From Batkoa obscura (Eukaryota > Entomophthoromycota > Entomophthoromycetes > Entomophthorales > Batkoaceae), in NCBI GenBank assembly GCA_030770535.1, contig JASVEC010000027.1, forward strand, positions 1 to 64,000: 64,000 bases of DNA, given 5' to 3'. Shown piece by piece: positions 35,555 to 47,028 of the stretch. Both the position numbers and the translations under genes were made by a program. The notes under the pieces were generated by a model that worked only from the letters and a program-made list of their open reading frames with translations, did not search any database and was not told where the DNA came from. How positions within the stretch are numbered: the first letter of the stretch is position 1; each line of letters opens with the position of its first letter.

Positions 35555-36698
35555 TTTAGTCAGCTTTTGGATATTTTTTAATGACTTTTGATAGTATCAT
35601 CTAACGAATAAATTGAAAAGTAAATTGTTAGCCAAACATTAGGAAATACATTTTGTTTCTATTTTAACATTTTATCCCTTAATAAATTTCTTGTAATTTT
35701 AACTTTAAAGGGGCAGTTGTTTAAAATCTATAATAATTAATAGCTATATTCCAAATAATAAATATGTATATAATAAAAATATACAAAACGATGATGTAAT
35801 TTATCCTTTGAGGATTTAAATAATTTAAATAATTAAAAATTAATGTAAATGAATTTGTTATATTTTTAATTAAGAAATAACTATCAAATAAAGTGCATAG
35901 TATTATTTTTAGTAAAATGGATATTGAGCTATGCCAATAGACCTTTTTGATATTGATAATGGCGTAATGGTTTCTGGTATTAATAACAAATGTAAAGTAC
36001 ACTTAAATCGGGGATTTTTTCGGGAGTTTATCCATAGATTTATGTTATCATTTAATTCTATTCAAGGACGGGTTAGTTTAAACCTGGATTTCTTTTTTTC
36101 CCCACATTTGATTCAATGTGAAGCTGAGAATTGAGCATAAATGCTATGAAAGTAAATGTTTTTACTTTTTACTAATTTTTATAAAATTTAAAATTTGAAG
36201 TATTGTTAGTCAAAGATAGAGGTAAAAGAGCTCTTGTACAAAACCCGCATCTTTGAGTCTATTCTAAGTTGGAAAAACTACTCAAGTTTAACCAAATTTG
36301 CAAATCTACGACTGTGGCAACTCTTTTGCAACTTATTTAGTGGGAGTTTTTGTAAGCAAATTATTTGTATAGTCATGATTTATGCAAAATTTTGTACTCA
36401 CGCGAATTTTAACATGGTTTTTTCCCTTAAATGTGCTGTTAGATACATCGAAAAAAGCTTTAATAGCTCTACAATCATGTTTTCACATGCCTAAAACTGA
36501 AATCAATTTTGTTTTTCCATTCCAGCATTTGTTTGAAAAGCGTTTGCATTGATACTGCTCAACTTGCATAAATATAATAGTTTAATTTCGGATAAAGACG
36601 TCAGTTTTTTGAAATTAAACTATAAAACATATATATTAATAGATATATAAAATAATATATAAAGATATAAAAATTGCCAACTGATAATTATTTCAAAA

Positions 36699-38277
36699 AT
36701 GATTTTTTACACCATTTCATTACTTTTATTATCACTATTATTATTTAGTGCTTTTGCTATCTTTTATCGACCCAAGCGATACCGACATCTAAAGAAGATA
36801 CCCTTTTATGACTATTTGAAATATGCGGCATCTAGTAAATCCATTGTTGAAAGATTTGAAGATTTATATCGACCAAACTTAAACAAAGAAGGCTACACCC
36901 TTCTTTGGCAACCAAAGGCATGGAATTTAATAGTGACTGATTACAAAATTATTAAAGAAGTTGTGATGAACACCAATGTTTTCCATAAAAATCCAGTAAA
37001 CCAAATTGATTATGGCCAGTTAAACTATAAGCTTTTTGGTAAATCAAATATTGTTTTATCAGACAAAACAGAATGGAGACACCATCGTAAGTCAGTTAAC
37101 CCAGCTTTTAAAAAATCTTGGAATACAAAAATTTTTGCTGAAAGTGGGTATGAGCTTATTGACAAAATCGAATCTCGAAACAGAATACCTACAGATATGA
37201 ATGATATGTTCCAGCAATTGACTCTAGATGTTTTAGGTCGTGGTTTATTTAGTTATGATTTTTTTGCTTTAAAGAATGGCGATAAAGATAAAAATTTACT
37301 TTATTATAAAGAAGCTATGTCTGGTATTTTTAATCTCATTTATATTACATTTCCTTTCCTTGATATCTTTGCGCCCAAGCTTATAGACTCACGCAAATAT
37401 GTTCATCAGCAAGGGCAATGTTTTAGAGTTTTCTTAGAAGGAATTATTGATGGTAAACGAAAGGAAATTGAATCAGGTGTAGTAAAAGATGATATTGTTT
37501 CTTTAATGATCCATGATTCTATGGAAAACGAAGTAGATGGATTAACTAATGAAGAAATTTTAAACAATCTGACCGTTTTTTTCCTTGCTGGTCATGACAC
37601 CACTGCGAATACTCTCACTTCAACACTATATTTTTTAGCTAAAAATCAAGTAAGATCATTCATTCTAAATTTCTATAAAAGTTAATTCCTTTATTAGGAT
37701 ATTCAAGATAAAGCTCACCAGGAAGTTTTAAATGTTATAGGAGATTTAGATGAAGTTAAAGCCCCAACTAATGACCAGGAAAAAAAGTTATCATATATTG
37801 ACTGTATCATTAAAGAGAGTATGCGTATCTCTCCAACTGTAAATCAATTGAGAAGACATGCTTCTAAGGATATAACCTTAAGTGATGGTACGCAAGTTAA
37901 AAAGGGGGATATGGTTATGTTGCTTATATATCTCCATCACCGAAACCCAGAGTATTTTCCAGAGCCGGAAAAATTTGATCCTGACAGATTTAAAGATCCT
38001 CATGGCACTGAATCATCTGTGTGGATGCCATTTGGGATGGGAACAAGAACATGTAAGATTTTAAGCTTAATTGTATAAAGGGATAGTAACTTATGTTTTA
38101 GGTGTTGGTTTGCACTTTTCTTTAATAGAACAGAGGGTTATACTTTCAATGCTGTTGCAAAAGTATACTATTCGCCTTGGCCCTAATTGTAAACAATGGA
38201 AAACTCCAAAGTTTAATTCCAGTGGCTTTTTACATATAGCTGGTGCAGATATAGTTTTTGAACCAAGAATTAAATAA
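36699..38277 (+). CDS. cytochrome P450, first of a tandem pair
   Basis: Three exons, 493 aa: 36699-37649, 37698-38052, 38102-38277. An N-terminal membrane anchor (about residues 4-22, Leu-rich) is followed by basic PKRYRHLKK. P450 landmarks: helix C WRHHRKSVNPAF, helix I AGHDTTANTLTS with the oxygen-activating Thr, helix K ESMR (ExxR), the meander PEKFDPDRFKDP, and the haem loop PFGMGTRTCVGLHF with the Cys ligand. The last intron lies inside the haem-binding motif, directly after the first base of the Cys codon. Class II microsomal P450s of this kind, reminiscent of CYP4/CYP52-like enzymes, hydroxylate fatty acids, sterols or xenobiotics using cytochrome P450 reductase. The substrate is not deducible. 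The neighbouring gene at 39405 is a paralogue with the same intron positions. Confidence 0.95.
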
Positions 38278-39404
38278 ACATGATTTGTTATGATAAATTA
38301 TCTGTTCGAATATGAGTTCACCAATGTTAAATATGAACATAACATGTATTTGAATAATTGCCCAATTGCCAATAATCTTTTATATAAAAGAGCACTTTTG
38401 TTATTTATTATTTGTTTAAACTTATTAGATGATTTAGTTCTGTTACAAAGCTTAACTATAAAACGCGTAAGTATTGTTAAAATATTTACTGTTTCATCTT
38501 TGATTTTTCTTCCATTCCTTGTTAACCTTTTATCACCAGAATTGATATTTTCTAAGCTACCAAACTACAGGTTTAATAGTTGGCTTAATTTCTTAAGTTT
38601 CATTAGTTTAAATTTTTGTAGCGGTTGAAAAATGACTAAAGCTAAAAATAAAAATTGAGTTAAAAATTAAACTATATGCTAATTTTTTAGCTTAATTTCC
38701 TTAAATTTACGTAATTTTAAAAATTGAGCTAATAATTTAATTAGCACTTATTGTGCCTGAGTGACGCTTTCAGTAGACCAGAAAATTAAATTTTGGTACC
38801 TAAGAGGTATTCCCAGGAAGCAAAAGATTAAAAGGTTAAAGTATTTTATTAATCCTTACTATCATAGTTTAAAATACTATTGTAATTCATATTATAAGTT
38901 AGCATTGTATGCTCTTAATTTAACTAACATTTTCAAGCTTAAAAATATGGAGGTGTTTTTTTTGGTTTCATCACTTTCCATTTTTTAAGCGCTATTTAAG
39001 TGGAAAAATTACTAGTAAAATTCTTAAACAAAAATACATCTCCATATATTCTCTAACTGTTTCGCTTTACAACCATAAATAAAAAAGTTTATTTAAAATA
39101 AGGTATTTTCGAATGAACTACTGTAGTAATGTTATAACTATTACAAAGCATTCGTAATAATTATTTCTAGTATATCTTTACTAATCAACTGTAAAATTTG
39201 TCATCTTTGACAGCTTTTTTATTTTCTTAAAGTATAAATCTCATGTGTCCATGTCAAAATTTAATGACGTGATTATGGACGTTGATTTTTTTTAGTCATT
39301 TTCAAAAAATTATAGCAATTAACAATAATAAAATAGCCAATAATAAATAACTGTCATTAACATCACACATAAATTAACATCATGTTTTTAAGATTCATTT
39401 CGTA
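38278..39404. other. spacer between the tandem P450 genes, one foldback copy
   Basis: AT-rich spacer of 1.1 kb. ORFs at 38290-38628 and 38761-38988 have no recognisable content, and the second runs into the foldback element at 38945-39047. Confidence 0.5.
38945..39047 (+). mobile_element. foldback MITE-like element, copy 5
   Basis: A 103-bp copy in forward orientation between ATAT tetranucleotides. It begins GGAGGTGTTTTTTTTGGTTT, has the core TTTTTTAAGCGCTATTTAAG and ends ATACATCTCC. Confidence 0.86.
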
Positions 39405-40946
39405 ATGGGATCGAACGTAGCACTATATATAATTTTAGGAGTAGTATCGTTGGTTATTTTAAGTTTAGGAAACAAAAGTAAAGTACCGGAGCATTTAAAG
39501 GGGATTCCGAAACTAAACTTGTATAAAATCATTTTTTCTCTTATAACTGGAAAATCCTTTATAGAAAGGTATAATAAATTAGTTAAACCCAAGTTAGATG
39601 AAATGGGATATGTCATTTTTCAAAGGAGAGGGAAATGGGGACTGACATTAACGGATGTTTTGCATCATAAAGAAGTATATAACAAGAGTAATATATTTTT
39701 AAAGAAAGACCCCGATGAAAATTTAGATATGCTATTAAGTAATCAATTTTTTGGTAAAAGTAATCTTTTATTTTCTGACAATATTGATTGGAAACGCCAT
39801 AGAAGGGTTGTGAATCCGGCATTTAAGATTAGTTGGGATATTGATTTTTTTTCAAAAGGTGCGTTGGAGCTTATTACTAAGATTGAAGCTAGCCCAAAAA
39901 TTGATATTCATGAAGAGTTGGTATTATTAACGTTAGATGCTTTGGGTAGAGGTCTATTAAATTATGAGTTTAATGCTTTAAGTAAAGGGACCGATTTTAA
40001 TTTGAAATTGTATCAAGACTTAATGAAGGCAGTAGGGAATCCAATATTCTTCATGTTCCCAATATTAGAAAAAATAGTGCCAAGTCGCAAAAGGTTTTTT
40101 GAATCAAACCATCAATTTCGTGACTTTTTAAAAGAAATTATTGAAAAGAAAAAAATGGAGTTAGACAATAATAAAAACGATTTGATTAGCCTAATGTTAA
40201 TGAATTCTACGCAAGATGTGGAAAATCCGCTGAGTATGGATGAAATGATAAGTAATTTAGTTATTTTCTTTTTAGCTGGTCATGAGACAACCGCTAGTGC
40301 ATTGACATCTTGTTTATATTATTTGGCAGAAAACACTGTGAGAATGTATTTATTGTATTGATGGTTTATTAACAATGTTATAGGACATTCAAGATAAAGC
40401 AAGGAGGGAAGTTGAAGAAATCATAGGGAAAAAGGAATTTTCAATTCCAACGTTTGATGAGCAAAAAGATATGAAATATCTCACCAATGTAATTAAAGAA
40501 AGTATGAGAATAGTTACTTCTATTAATGAAGTCCGTAGATACTGTAATGAAGATCATACTTTTTATGACGGATTAAGAGTTAAAAAAGGTAATTTTATTG
40601 TACTACAGGCTTGGTACCTTAACCATAATGAGAAATATTTTCCAAATCCAAATATATTTGATCCTGAAAGATATTCAGATCCAGATCAAGTTTCAAATTG
40701 GCTTTCCTTTGGTACCGGCACAAGATCATGTAAGCATTTTTTGTCATTAACTTGTTTATTACTGATGTTTTAGGTGTTGGTACGTCTTTCTCTTTAATAG
40801 AGCAAAGGGTGGTTTTAGCAATGTTACTTCTTAAATTTGATATCAAACTCGGGCCTAGTTCTAGTCTATGGGAACAGCCTAAATTAACAGTTAAAGGTTT
40901 AGTTTATATTAAAGATTTGGATCTTATTTTTACGTCGAGAAACTGA
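39405..40946 (+). CDS. cytochrome P450, second of a tandem pair
   Basis: Three exons, 483 aa: 39405-40337, 40384-40729, 40774-40946. A short N-terminal hydrophobic anchor (VALYIILGVVSLVILSLG) is followed by helix C WKRHRRVVNPAF, helix I AGHETTASALTS, helix K ESMR, the meander PNIFDPERYSDP and the haem loop FGTGTRSCVGTSF. Both introns occupy the same codon positions as in the upstream P450 (before DIQDKA and after the first base of the haem Cys codon), so the two arose by tandem duplication. Overall identity by eye is moderate, so the duplication is not recent. The first intron uses a GTGAGA donor instead of GTAAGA. Function as for the neighbour; substrate unknown. Confidence 0.95.
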
Positions 40947-41772
40947 TAAGGAGTCACAATGCCAATTTATGTTTATCTTAACTATATTAATATAATTAGT
41001 TGTTTACATTAAAATAAATAGCTTTCTTCGTGAATCCTTTTTGTTGGATAACGAACTATTTTTATTTTTCATTGGGAGAGTATATGCTTCACAAAATTAA
41101 TAAAAGTCAAGATAAAAGATAAAAATCAAAGATAAATGGGAAGTATATAGATAAGTAAATGAATGAAATAAATACATAAATCTTTGTTGAATCTATTAGA
41201 AATTTCAATAATATATTTGAGCACTGAGAGCTTAACTAGAACATCTGTTCTAAAACTTCACAGCTTTGTGTGTATTTTTCATTTTAATACAGGGTGTACA
41301 CAAGTTTTATAATCACTTTTAAAATAGTTATAACTATAGCAAGAAATAAAAAACAAAAAGAAACTATACGAATGTTATGTAGTTGAGCTTAAGTTTTTAT
41401 CCTAATTTTTGTTCTAATTTTTTTATTTCTTGCTGTATTTATAACCATCTTAAAAGTAATCATAAAACTTATGTGCACCCTGCAATTTAACGGTTTCAGA
41501 TATTTAGCTACAATATATAGAGTTATCCGAAGGATCAGCTTTTTGTTTTCCTATAAAAGCAATAAAGCAGAATAAAAAAATAACTACATTTTAATAGATG
41601 TCCTATTCCCGATTTTTTGTTTTTTCATAAGAAATATATTATAGATGTTACAAATACTAGAATATAAGATAATACAATTGGGAGTGCTTTGTAATTTTTT
41701 TAGATTGCCCAAAAAGATTAATAGCCATTAAAAAGTCAAATAAATATTATAATAAAGCTGAAAATAGCATAA
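40947..41772. other. intergenic, holds a CAGGGTG foldback element
   Basis: Spacer between the second P450 and the GT32 pseudogene. The foldback element at 41290-41482 is its only recognisable feature. Confidence 0.5.
41290..41482. mobile_element. 193-bp foldback MITE with CAGGGTG termini
   Basis: The first about 64 bases (CAGGGTGTACACAAGTTTTA...GCAAGAAATAAAAAA) and the reverse complement of the last about 64 (CAGGGTGCACATAAGTTTTA...) match at all but about eight positions, most differences being transitions. The inner about 60 bp carry no ORF. CAGGG-type ends and a TA just outside the left end suggest a non-autonomous Tc1/mariner-like element; the right flank reads CA rather than TA. The element is unrelated in sequence to the 105-bp family. 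Confidence 0.8.
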
Positions 41773-42826
41773 TTATTTATTACATTTATTAAGTAATTGT
41801 TCAAGTATATGAAGGCGTGTAAATATTGGACCAACGTAATGTCCAACCCAACTAACTTTATTGATTTTGTTTTTCCAGTTACCAGAAAACAAATGTTTGA
41901 CTTTAGTTTTAGGGTTGTAGCCTCTATCTCCTCTAAAACCAATAGTTGTTAAATATATATTCCTTTATATAAAATCGGTCTTTGGTATCAAATTTCTTTA
42001 CATTAGCTATATTGAGATAATCGAGAATACCATCGGACCAAATACCTGGATCTATCCAACCTAAAGCATCATGATCATCTCAGTTCTTTCTTAAATTTAT
42101 CTCTAGTGTAATATTTTTAATTCGATTGATGAGATCCTATAATATTGGATGTCTTTTGATATATAAAAACGTCTATTGAGTAAACTGTATCCCTCTTGCA
42201 TAATCATTAGTTTTTCAACACCTAAAATTAAGATCTACGTTATATGCTTCAATTAAAATAATCATATATACACCTGGTACTCTGTCATTTCAGGTGTCAA
42301 TTGGCCTAATACACAATATATCGGTATCAATATAAGTGCCACCATAAAGGTGTAAAGCTATATACCTAAAATAATCAGCTTCAAGTAAAGGCATAGGGAG
42401 GGATTTGAAAGCTTCATAAATATATTTGGGGATGTTCTTATAAACAATATTGTCTATTTCAGCATCAGTGTATATTTTTAATTGATAAAAAGAGCTGTAT
42501 GTTCTGTATGATTCTAGGATATCTTTTTTGACATCTTTTTTAGCTCTAGCAGTCATATATAACGGCTTCAACATTTTCATTTCTCTATTTGCTGACTTCT
42601 CTTTCTTTGGATCAACATTTAGCTTTTCTATCTTTTTTACTTCTAGTTGTGTTTCTCTTTTATGTACTTGTTTAGCTTGACGTATCTTTTTGTTTCTCAA
42701 TAGTTGATCATACAATGCTTGTTTTATTTGGTTTTCGGAAATTATTAATGTAAATAACAATATCGCAGTGATTGCAAGCATAAATACTATAGTATAAGGT
42801 CTGAATCCATTGACTTGATGAGCCAT
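41773..42826 (-). pseudogene. decayed GT32 glycosyltransferase (Och1-like)
   Basis: The first 178 codons encode a type II membrane protein: a cytosolic stub, an anchor at about 12-28 (IVFMLAITAILLFTLII), a Lys-rich stem, then the GT32 core LPMPLLEADYFRYIALHLYG followed by GTYIDTDILCIRP, with the DxD sugar-nucleotide motif (DTD). Beyond a stop at about 42288, the minus strand still encodes later family segments: DYARGIQFTQ, RHPIL...DLINRI, DHDALGWIDPGIWSDGI (the TGPGxxT-like region) and, in another phase, HLFSGNWKNKINKVSWVGHY near the C-terminus. At least two frame changes and about four stops separate them, so the gene is dead. A probable intron (42219-42265) survives. Och1-type enzymes add mannose to N-glycans in the Golgi. 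Confidence 0.8.
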
Positions 42827-42887
42827 AGTCTCCCTTACTTTTCTAAACTAATTTTAAATCCAAAAGTTAAAACGTTTTTAATATAAT

Positions 42888-42994
42888 ATATGCGGATGTT
42901 TTTTTTGGTTTCATTACTTTTTCCATTTTTTAAGTGCTATTTGAGCGGAAAGATTGTTAGTAAAATTCTTAAACAAAAAAATACATCCTCATAT
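42888..42994 (+). mobile_element. foldback MITE-like element, copy 6
   Basis: A 107-bp copy in forward orientation between ATAT tetranucleotides. It begins GCGGATGTTTTTTTTGGTTT, has the core TTTTTTAAGTGCTATTTGAG and ends ATACATCCTC. It sits in the former promoter of the dead GT32 gene. Confidence 0.87.
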
Positions 42995-43159
42995 AATATA
43001 TAATAAATGGGTTACTATTGATATTTTTTATGAAGATAGTTTAATACTAAAGTTCCAAGCGTATATTTTTATATTACAATCACCTTATTTTTAATAACAT
43101 ATAAACTATAGTACTCAACAAAAACGGGTACAAGGGATTTGAAATCCTTAGATGTGTAC

Positions 43160-43596
43160 AAGTGTTATTTCGATAAAGTGAAATGTAAACTTAACAACTC
43201 CGGAAATACTGGTAAGTTTTTACACAAAAACTTATCTGTTAGACTATAGCCTAATAACTCATACACTTGACATTTATATTTTTAGGTCATTTGTATTGAG
43301 AACTATTTTTTTGCACTAGACCTCAATTTAAATTTATAAATATAAAATATAAAAGTGATATATTTAAAGACAGACTATTCAAATTTTTATTAAAGTGTAG
43401 TCAGTTGGATCAAGATAGTATTCCCATTCATAATTGGAATTGTGGATTTCAATATAACATATCCATTAATTCCAAAGATAGTGTACTACTTCATTTACAG
43501 AAAAGCATCCAAATCTTTGGTTTGATAGAGGAAGTTAAATATTTAACTTACAATAAATCAACTAAAACTAAAGCTAATTTATGTATATTTTACTGA
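43160..43596 (+). pseudogene. coding remnant of unrecognised family
   Basis: Segments with protein-like composition: CYFDKVKCKLNNSGNTG ending at a clean GTAAGT donor (about 43211), a TTTTTAG acceptor near 43287, and then, in a later frame, FKDRLFKFLLKCSQLDQDS with IPIHNWNCGFQYNISINSKD and LLHLQKSIQIFGLIEEV. A stop and a frame change lie between them. No family is recognised and the 5' end is not visible. It could be a partially decayed gene. Confidence 0.3.
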
Positions 43597-44078
43597 ATGA
43601 AAGACAGCATATAAAAATGAATGCACCTAAATCATGGCTAGATTAGCAGTAAATAGTAGCTTTTATATTATAAAATATTTAGCTTTGGAAAATAATTGAA
43701 TAAAATACCTGTGTATTAAAATACAGTATTTTTATTGATAATTCATTTTTTTATAGTAATTTGACTTAAGAAAAATTACTAAAATGTTATTATTATAAAT
43801 TAGTTTTTATTATGGATCATAAACGAGGAATTCCATTTAGATACTTTGGTTCTGACCACATAGGACTAATAAATTAGTTTCAGGCATCAGTGTATCATTT
43901 AATCATCTCCAAATTTAAGTGAGTTAAAAAAAAAACTTGTAAAAAAATACAGCAAATAAGATTCTTGTGGGACAAAAATGGAAATCTGGCTTCAATTTCT
44001 AAAAACTTTACAATGAGAAAATATTTTTTAAATTTCATTTTCAAATCAAATTATCATAAATTTTTTTATCTTAATAGG

Positions 44079-45379
44079 ATGAGTGATAATAAAATCAATC
44101 CTTTAGTTCAATTAATCAATACCGAGAACATAGAAGCAGGCGTTAAAGAGGACAACTCAAAAGTTGTAGAGCAAAATAATGAAAATGGCCAAATAGAAAA
44201 CCAAAGTGAAGGCGAAAAAATAGAAGCTCAAAAAGAAGTCAAAAAAGAAATTAAAAGACATCCGGGATATGGGCCAGTACCCGAAGGAATGAGTAAGAGC
44301 GCATACAAAAAAATGAAGAAGAGGGAATTAAGAGAAGAAACGCACAAAGAATGGATAACTCAAGTACGCCAAAAACAAAAAATGAAAAAGAAGGAGCGCA
44401 AACAGTTAATAAAGCAAGGTAGCTATTTATCTTGATTAATGAAAAAATGTATTCAGTTTTATTATAGGATTGATTGAAGATCAGTATAAACCTAAACCGA
44501 AAGTTGAAAACCAAGTTGTTTTACCATTGAAAATTGTTATTGATATGGATTTTGATGAATTGATGAATGACAAAGTAATATAATTACAGCTTGAATAAAT
44601 GCATTAACATATGTATTAGGAAATATCCTCGGTTTGTAATCAAGTAGCTAGATGCTATGCATTTAATCGACAAAATGAAAATCAGGTCAACTTGTATGTA
44701 ACTGATATTAAAGGAAGGATTTTAGAGTATTTTAATACAAAGAAGCAAGACTCTAAAAATTGGAAAGATGTAACACTTACAGAAAACCATTTTGGCGATT
44801 TGATTAATAAAGAAGATACTGTTTATCTTACAGCAGATGCCGAAGATACTATTTCTGAGTTGGATGTCACGAAAACTTATATAATTGGTGGAATTGTTGA
44901 TAAAAATAGACATAAGGTTATTATTATTATTATATATATTACATTTATTTATCACTTATATTTAGTTTTTGACATTGAACAAAGCTAAAGAGTTGGGCAT
45001 AAAAAGTGCTAAATTGCCAATTGGGGATTATATAAAAATAGCAAGTCGTAAAGTATTAGCAGTGAATCATGGTATTAATTTTATAGATGTATTTTTTTTG
45101 AAATTTAATTTAATTTCTAATGTTTTAGTGTTTGAAATTTTATTGCAATATTTAAATATAAGGGATTGGGAGCAAGCGTTTTTAAAGGTTATACCACAAA
45201 GAAGACTTAGACAAAACATGAACATAACCGATGCCAATGAAAATGGAGATGAACAAGAAGACGAGGATGTAGATGACGCAAACGATAAAGAAGATGAGCA
45301 AGATGAAAATGATGAAGAAGAAAATCAAGAGGAGGATAAAAATGAAAACAATGATAAAAAAATTGATCAAAGTAATTGA
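44079..45379 (+). CDS. TRM10: tRNA (guanine-N1)-methyltransferase, position 9, TRM10
   Basis: Five exons, 366 aa: 44079-44418, 44468-44574, 44620-44916, 44966-45071, 45129-45379, in frame. The Lys-rich N-terminus ([20 protein letters not shown]) is typical of the family's tRNA-binding extension. The SPOUT catalytic domain follows: [48 protein letters not shown], the signature [13 protein letters not shown] with its conserved Asp, [19 protein letters not shown] and [17 protein letters not shown] (SAM knot). The C-terminal about 60 residues are an acidic Asp/Glu tail. The enzyme methylates G9 of tRNAs with SAM. An in-frame ATG 114 bp upstream (43965) would add a presequence-like extension. I prefer 44079 because the family homology starts after it, but an organellar form is possible. 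Confidence 0.95.
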
Positions 45380-45404
45380 ATAAAATGATATAGATAAGCA
45401 ATAA

Positions 45405-47028
45405 TTACAAATTTAATGCAAGGTAAATGGTGTACTCTGGATTGAGAAGATCTGAAATACCCCAGTTAGGGTCAGTTTGAATAAAACCTGCTGAGTTTGC
45501 TACAACTAGCTCTAATTTAAATAGAATACTTAAAACTTCTTCGCCGTTAGCTGCAAAATCTTGATTATCTTTGAATTTCTACAAATCATTAGTATTTATA
45601 AAATTTAGCATTATTATTATTTACTTCTACCATGTTACTCACTAAACGTTCTCTATCTGGTGCAGTATATAAATAATCCACTATTTCTGACATTAAAGTA
45701 GCAATGGATTTTGGAAAAAACAATAGGAATTTTTCCAATAAGCCTGGGCTATACTTTTTAAATTCCAATATTAACTTTTCTTGAAGTTGATTTGTTATCT
45801 AAAAATTAAAATTGAATCAAAACAATTAAAAAAGATTTAAGGTTAATTACAATGTCCTTCATTTTAATAAGCTCAGCCTCAAGTGTTTTCAATAGTCCTT
45901 TTAACCCTAAATGAAATTTATAAATCTAAATTCCATGTGATTAAAAATAGATTACCATTTCTATCTTCAATGATATAAGTATTCTGTTGAAAAGATACAA
46001 GAATTTGTTTTAATACTTCACGAACACATTGGATATCTAGCTTGATAGTTAGTAACTTAAATAATATTTTATACTCTGCTTACCGCTATCATTAGTCTCC
46101 CACTTGGTATTATCAATTCTTTGAACTAATAAATCGTAACGTTCTTTTTTACGCTCTAGTTCATGAACCTTTACTTCTGTTTTTAAAAGTGCCTCTTTGT
46201 TGGCTTTTCTTTTATTTTCAATCTCGAGATAATCTTTTTTACTTTTAAATATTAACATTTCTCTTAATATTTCCTATTGACAAATTATATTAAATATTCT
46301 AATTATAGTAAATAGAGCAATTTACCTTATTTACCACCCCCCCTTTTTCTAAATTTTCGACCCAATATTTCATTCTTTCATATTCTTTTTTCTAAATTAT
46401 GAATTATTTTTTGTTTAAACAAGAGTCAAATGATCTACCTTTTCGTTATTAGCAATTTCTTTTTTAAACTTAATACCACTCAATTTTTCTGCCCTTTCTA
46501 TTACTTTCGCTTTATTTTTTTTCAAATCTTCAACGTCAATATCACCAGCTTGTACATCTAAATAAAAATCGATCTATTTACACTGGTTATCCAATTTATC
46601 TTTAACTTTTAACTTTTCATTACTTCTTGCATATAAATTTTCGATAGCTCTAATAGCTCCTCTAGTCGCTCATTACAAACAATTACTAATCCTGGTAACT
46701 TTGGAGTTATTGTTTGGGCTCTTTTTTGTTTAATTGTTTCCATCTCCCGATTTGTATAAATCTCATGTTGCTATTAAATTTTAGTTTCTTTTAGTTGTTG
46801 AACTTTATATCTTTTTAAAAATGTTTTACTTGAGTAAACCTTGCTATCTTATTAAATCGACTAAACTTGTCACTGGCTATTTTGATCTCGTTAACTCCAG
46901 CTAATAACTAATAGCAATTTGAGTTATTTCATTTTTTCGTTATTTAATTTATTTACCGCCGCATTAACATTACTTAGTTTTTTTGTGCATTCTTGTATTG
47001 TATCTTCTATTGTTGGCGCCTTGTTCAT
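45405..47028 (-). pseudogene. coiled-coil protein gene, broken by a frameshift and a stop; DASH Spc19-like N-terminus
   Basis: Starts MNKAPTIEDTIQECTKKLSN at 47028 and runs through many small exons to a stop at 45405. The N-terminal part (KFSRFNKIARFTQQHEIY, IKQKRAQTITPKLPGLVI, CNERLEEL) recalls the DASH complex subunit Spc19, but only weakly. Later exons are charged coiled coil (KKEYERMKYWVENLEKGG, ALLKTEVKVHELERKKER, GLLKTLEAELIKMKDI) and end FIQTDPNWGISDLLNPEY. Splice sites are mostly good. Near 46650 the reading frame changes after NERLE to RAIENLYARSNEKLK, with no intron to explain it, and a TAG interrupts soon after (near 46575). Either the gene is recently dead or the assembly has a one-base error plus a real stop. 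Function is unassigned. Confidence 0.55.

Larger units (their letters stand above)
34633..36698. other. intergenic, 2 kb, with a gene fragment and one foldback copy
   Basis: Contains the coding-like fragment at 35140-35364 and the foldback element at 35449-35554. Small plus-strand ORFs at 35931-36134 and 36234-36494 lack recognisable content. The last about 100 bp are AT-rich sequence upstream of the first P450. Confidence 0.45.
42827..44078. other. intergenic, one foldback copy and a possible coding remnant
   Basis: The foldback element lies at 42888-42994, about 60 bp from the GT32 start codon. Bases 43160-43596 hold coding-like plus-strand segments listed separately. Bases 43801-43920 also translate into plausible short segments but cannot be assigned. 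Confidence 0.45.

Noticed and set aside
34886-36494. Small plus-strand ORFs between the Sel1 and P450 genes
   Set aside because: Short, with no recognisable motif and no splice partners; treated as chance frames.
38290-38988. Two hydrophobic or basic ORFs between the P450 genes
   Set aside because: No domain or conservation signal was seen; the second runs into a foldback element.
43965-44078. Upstream in-frame extension of TRM10
   Set aside because: Possible alternative start with a presequence-like composition, but family similarity begins after 44079 and no transcript data are available; kept only as a note.
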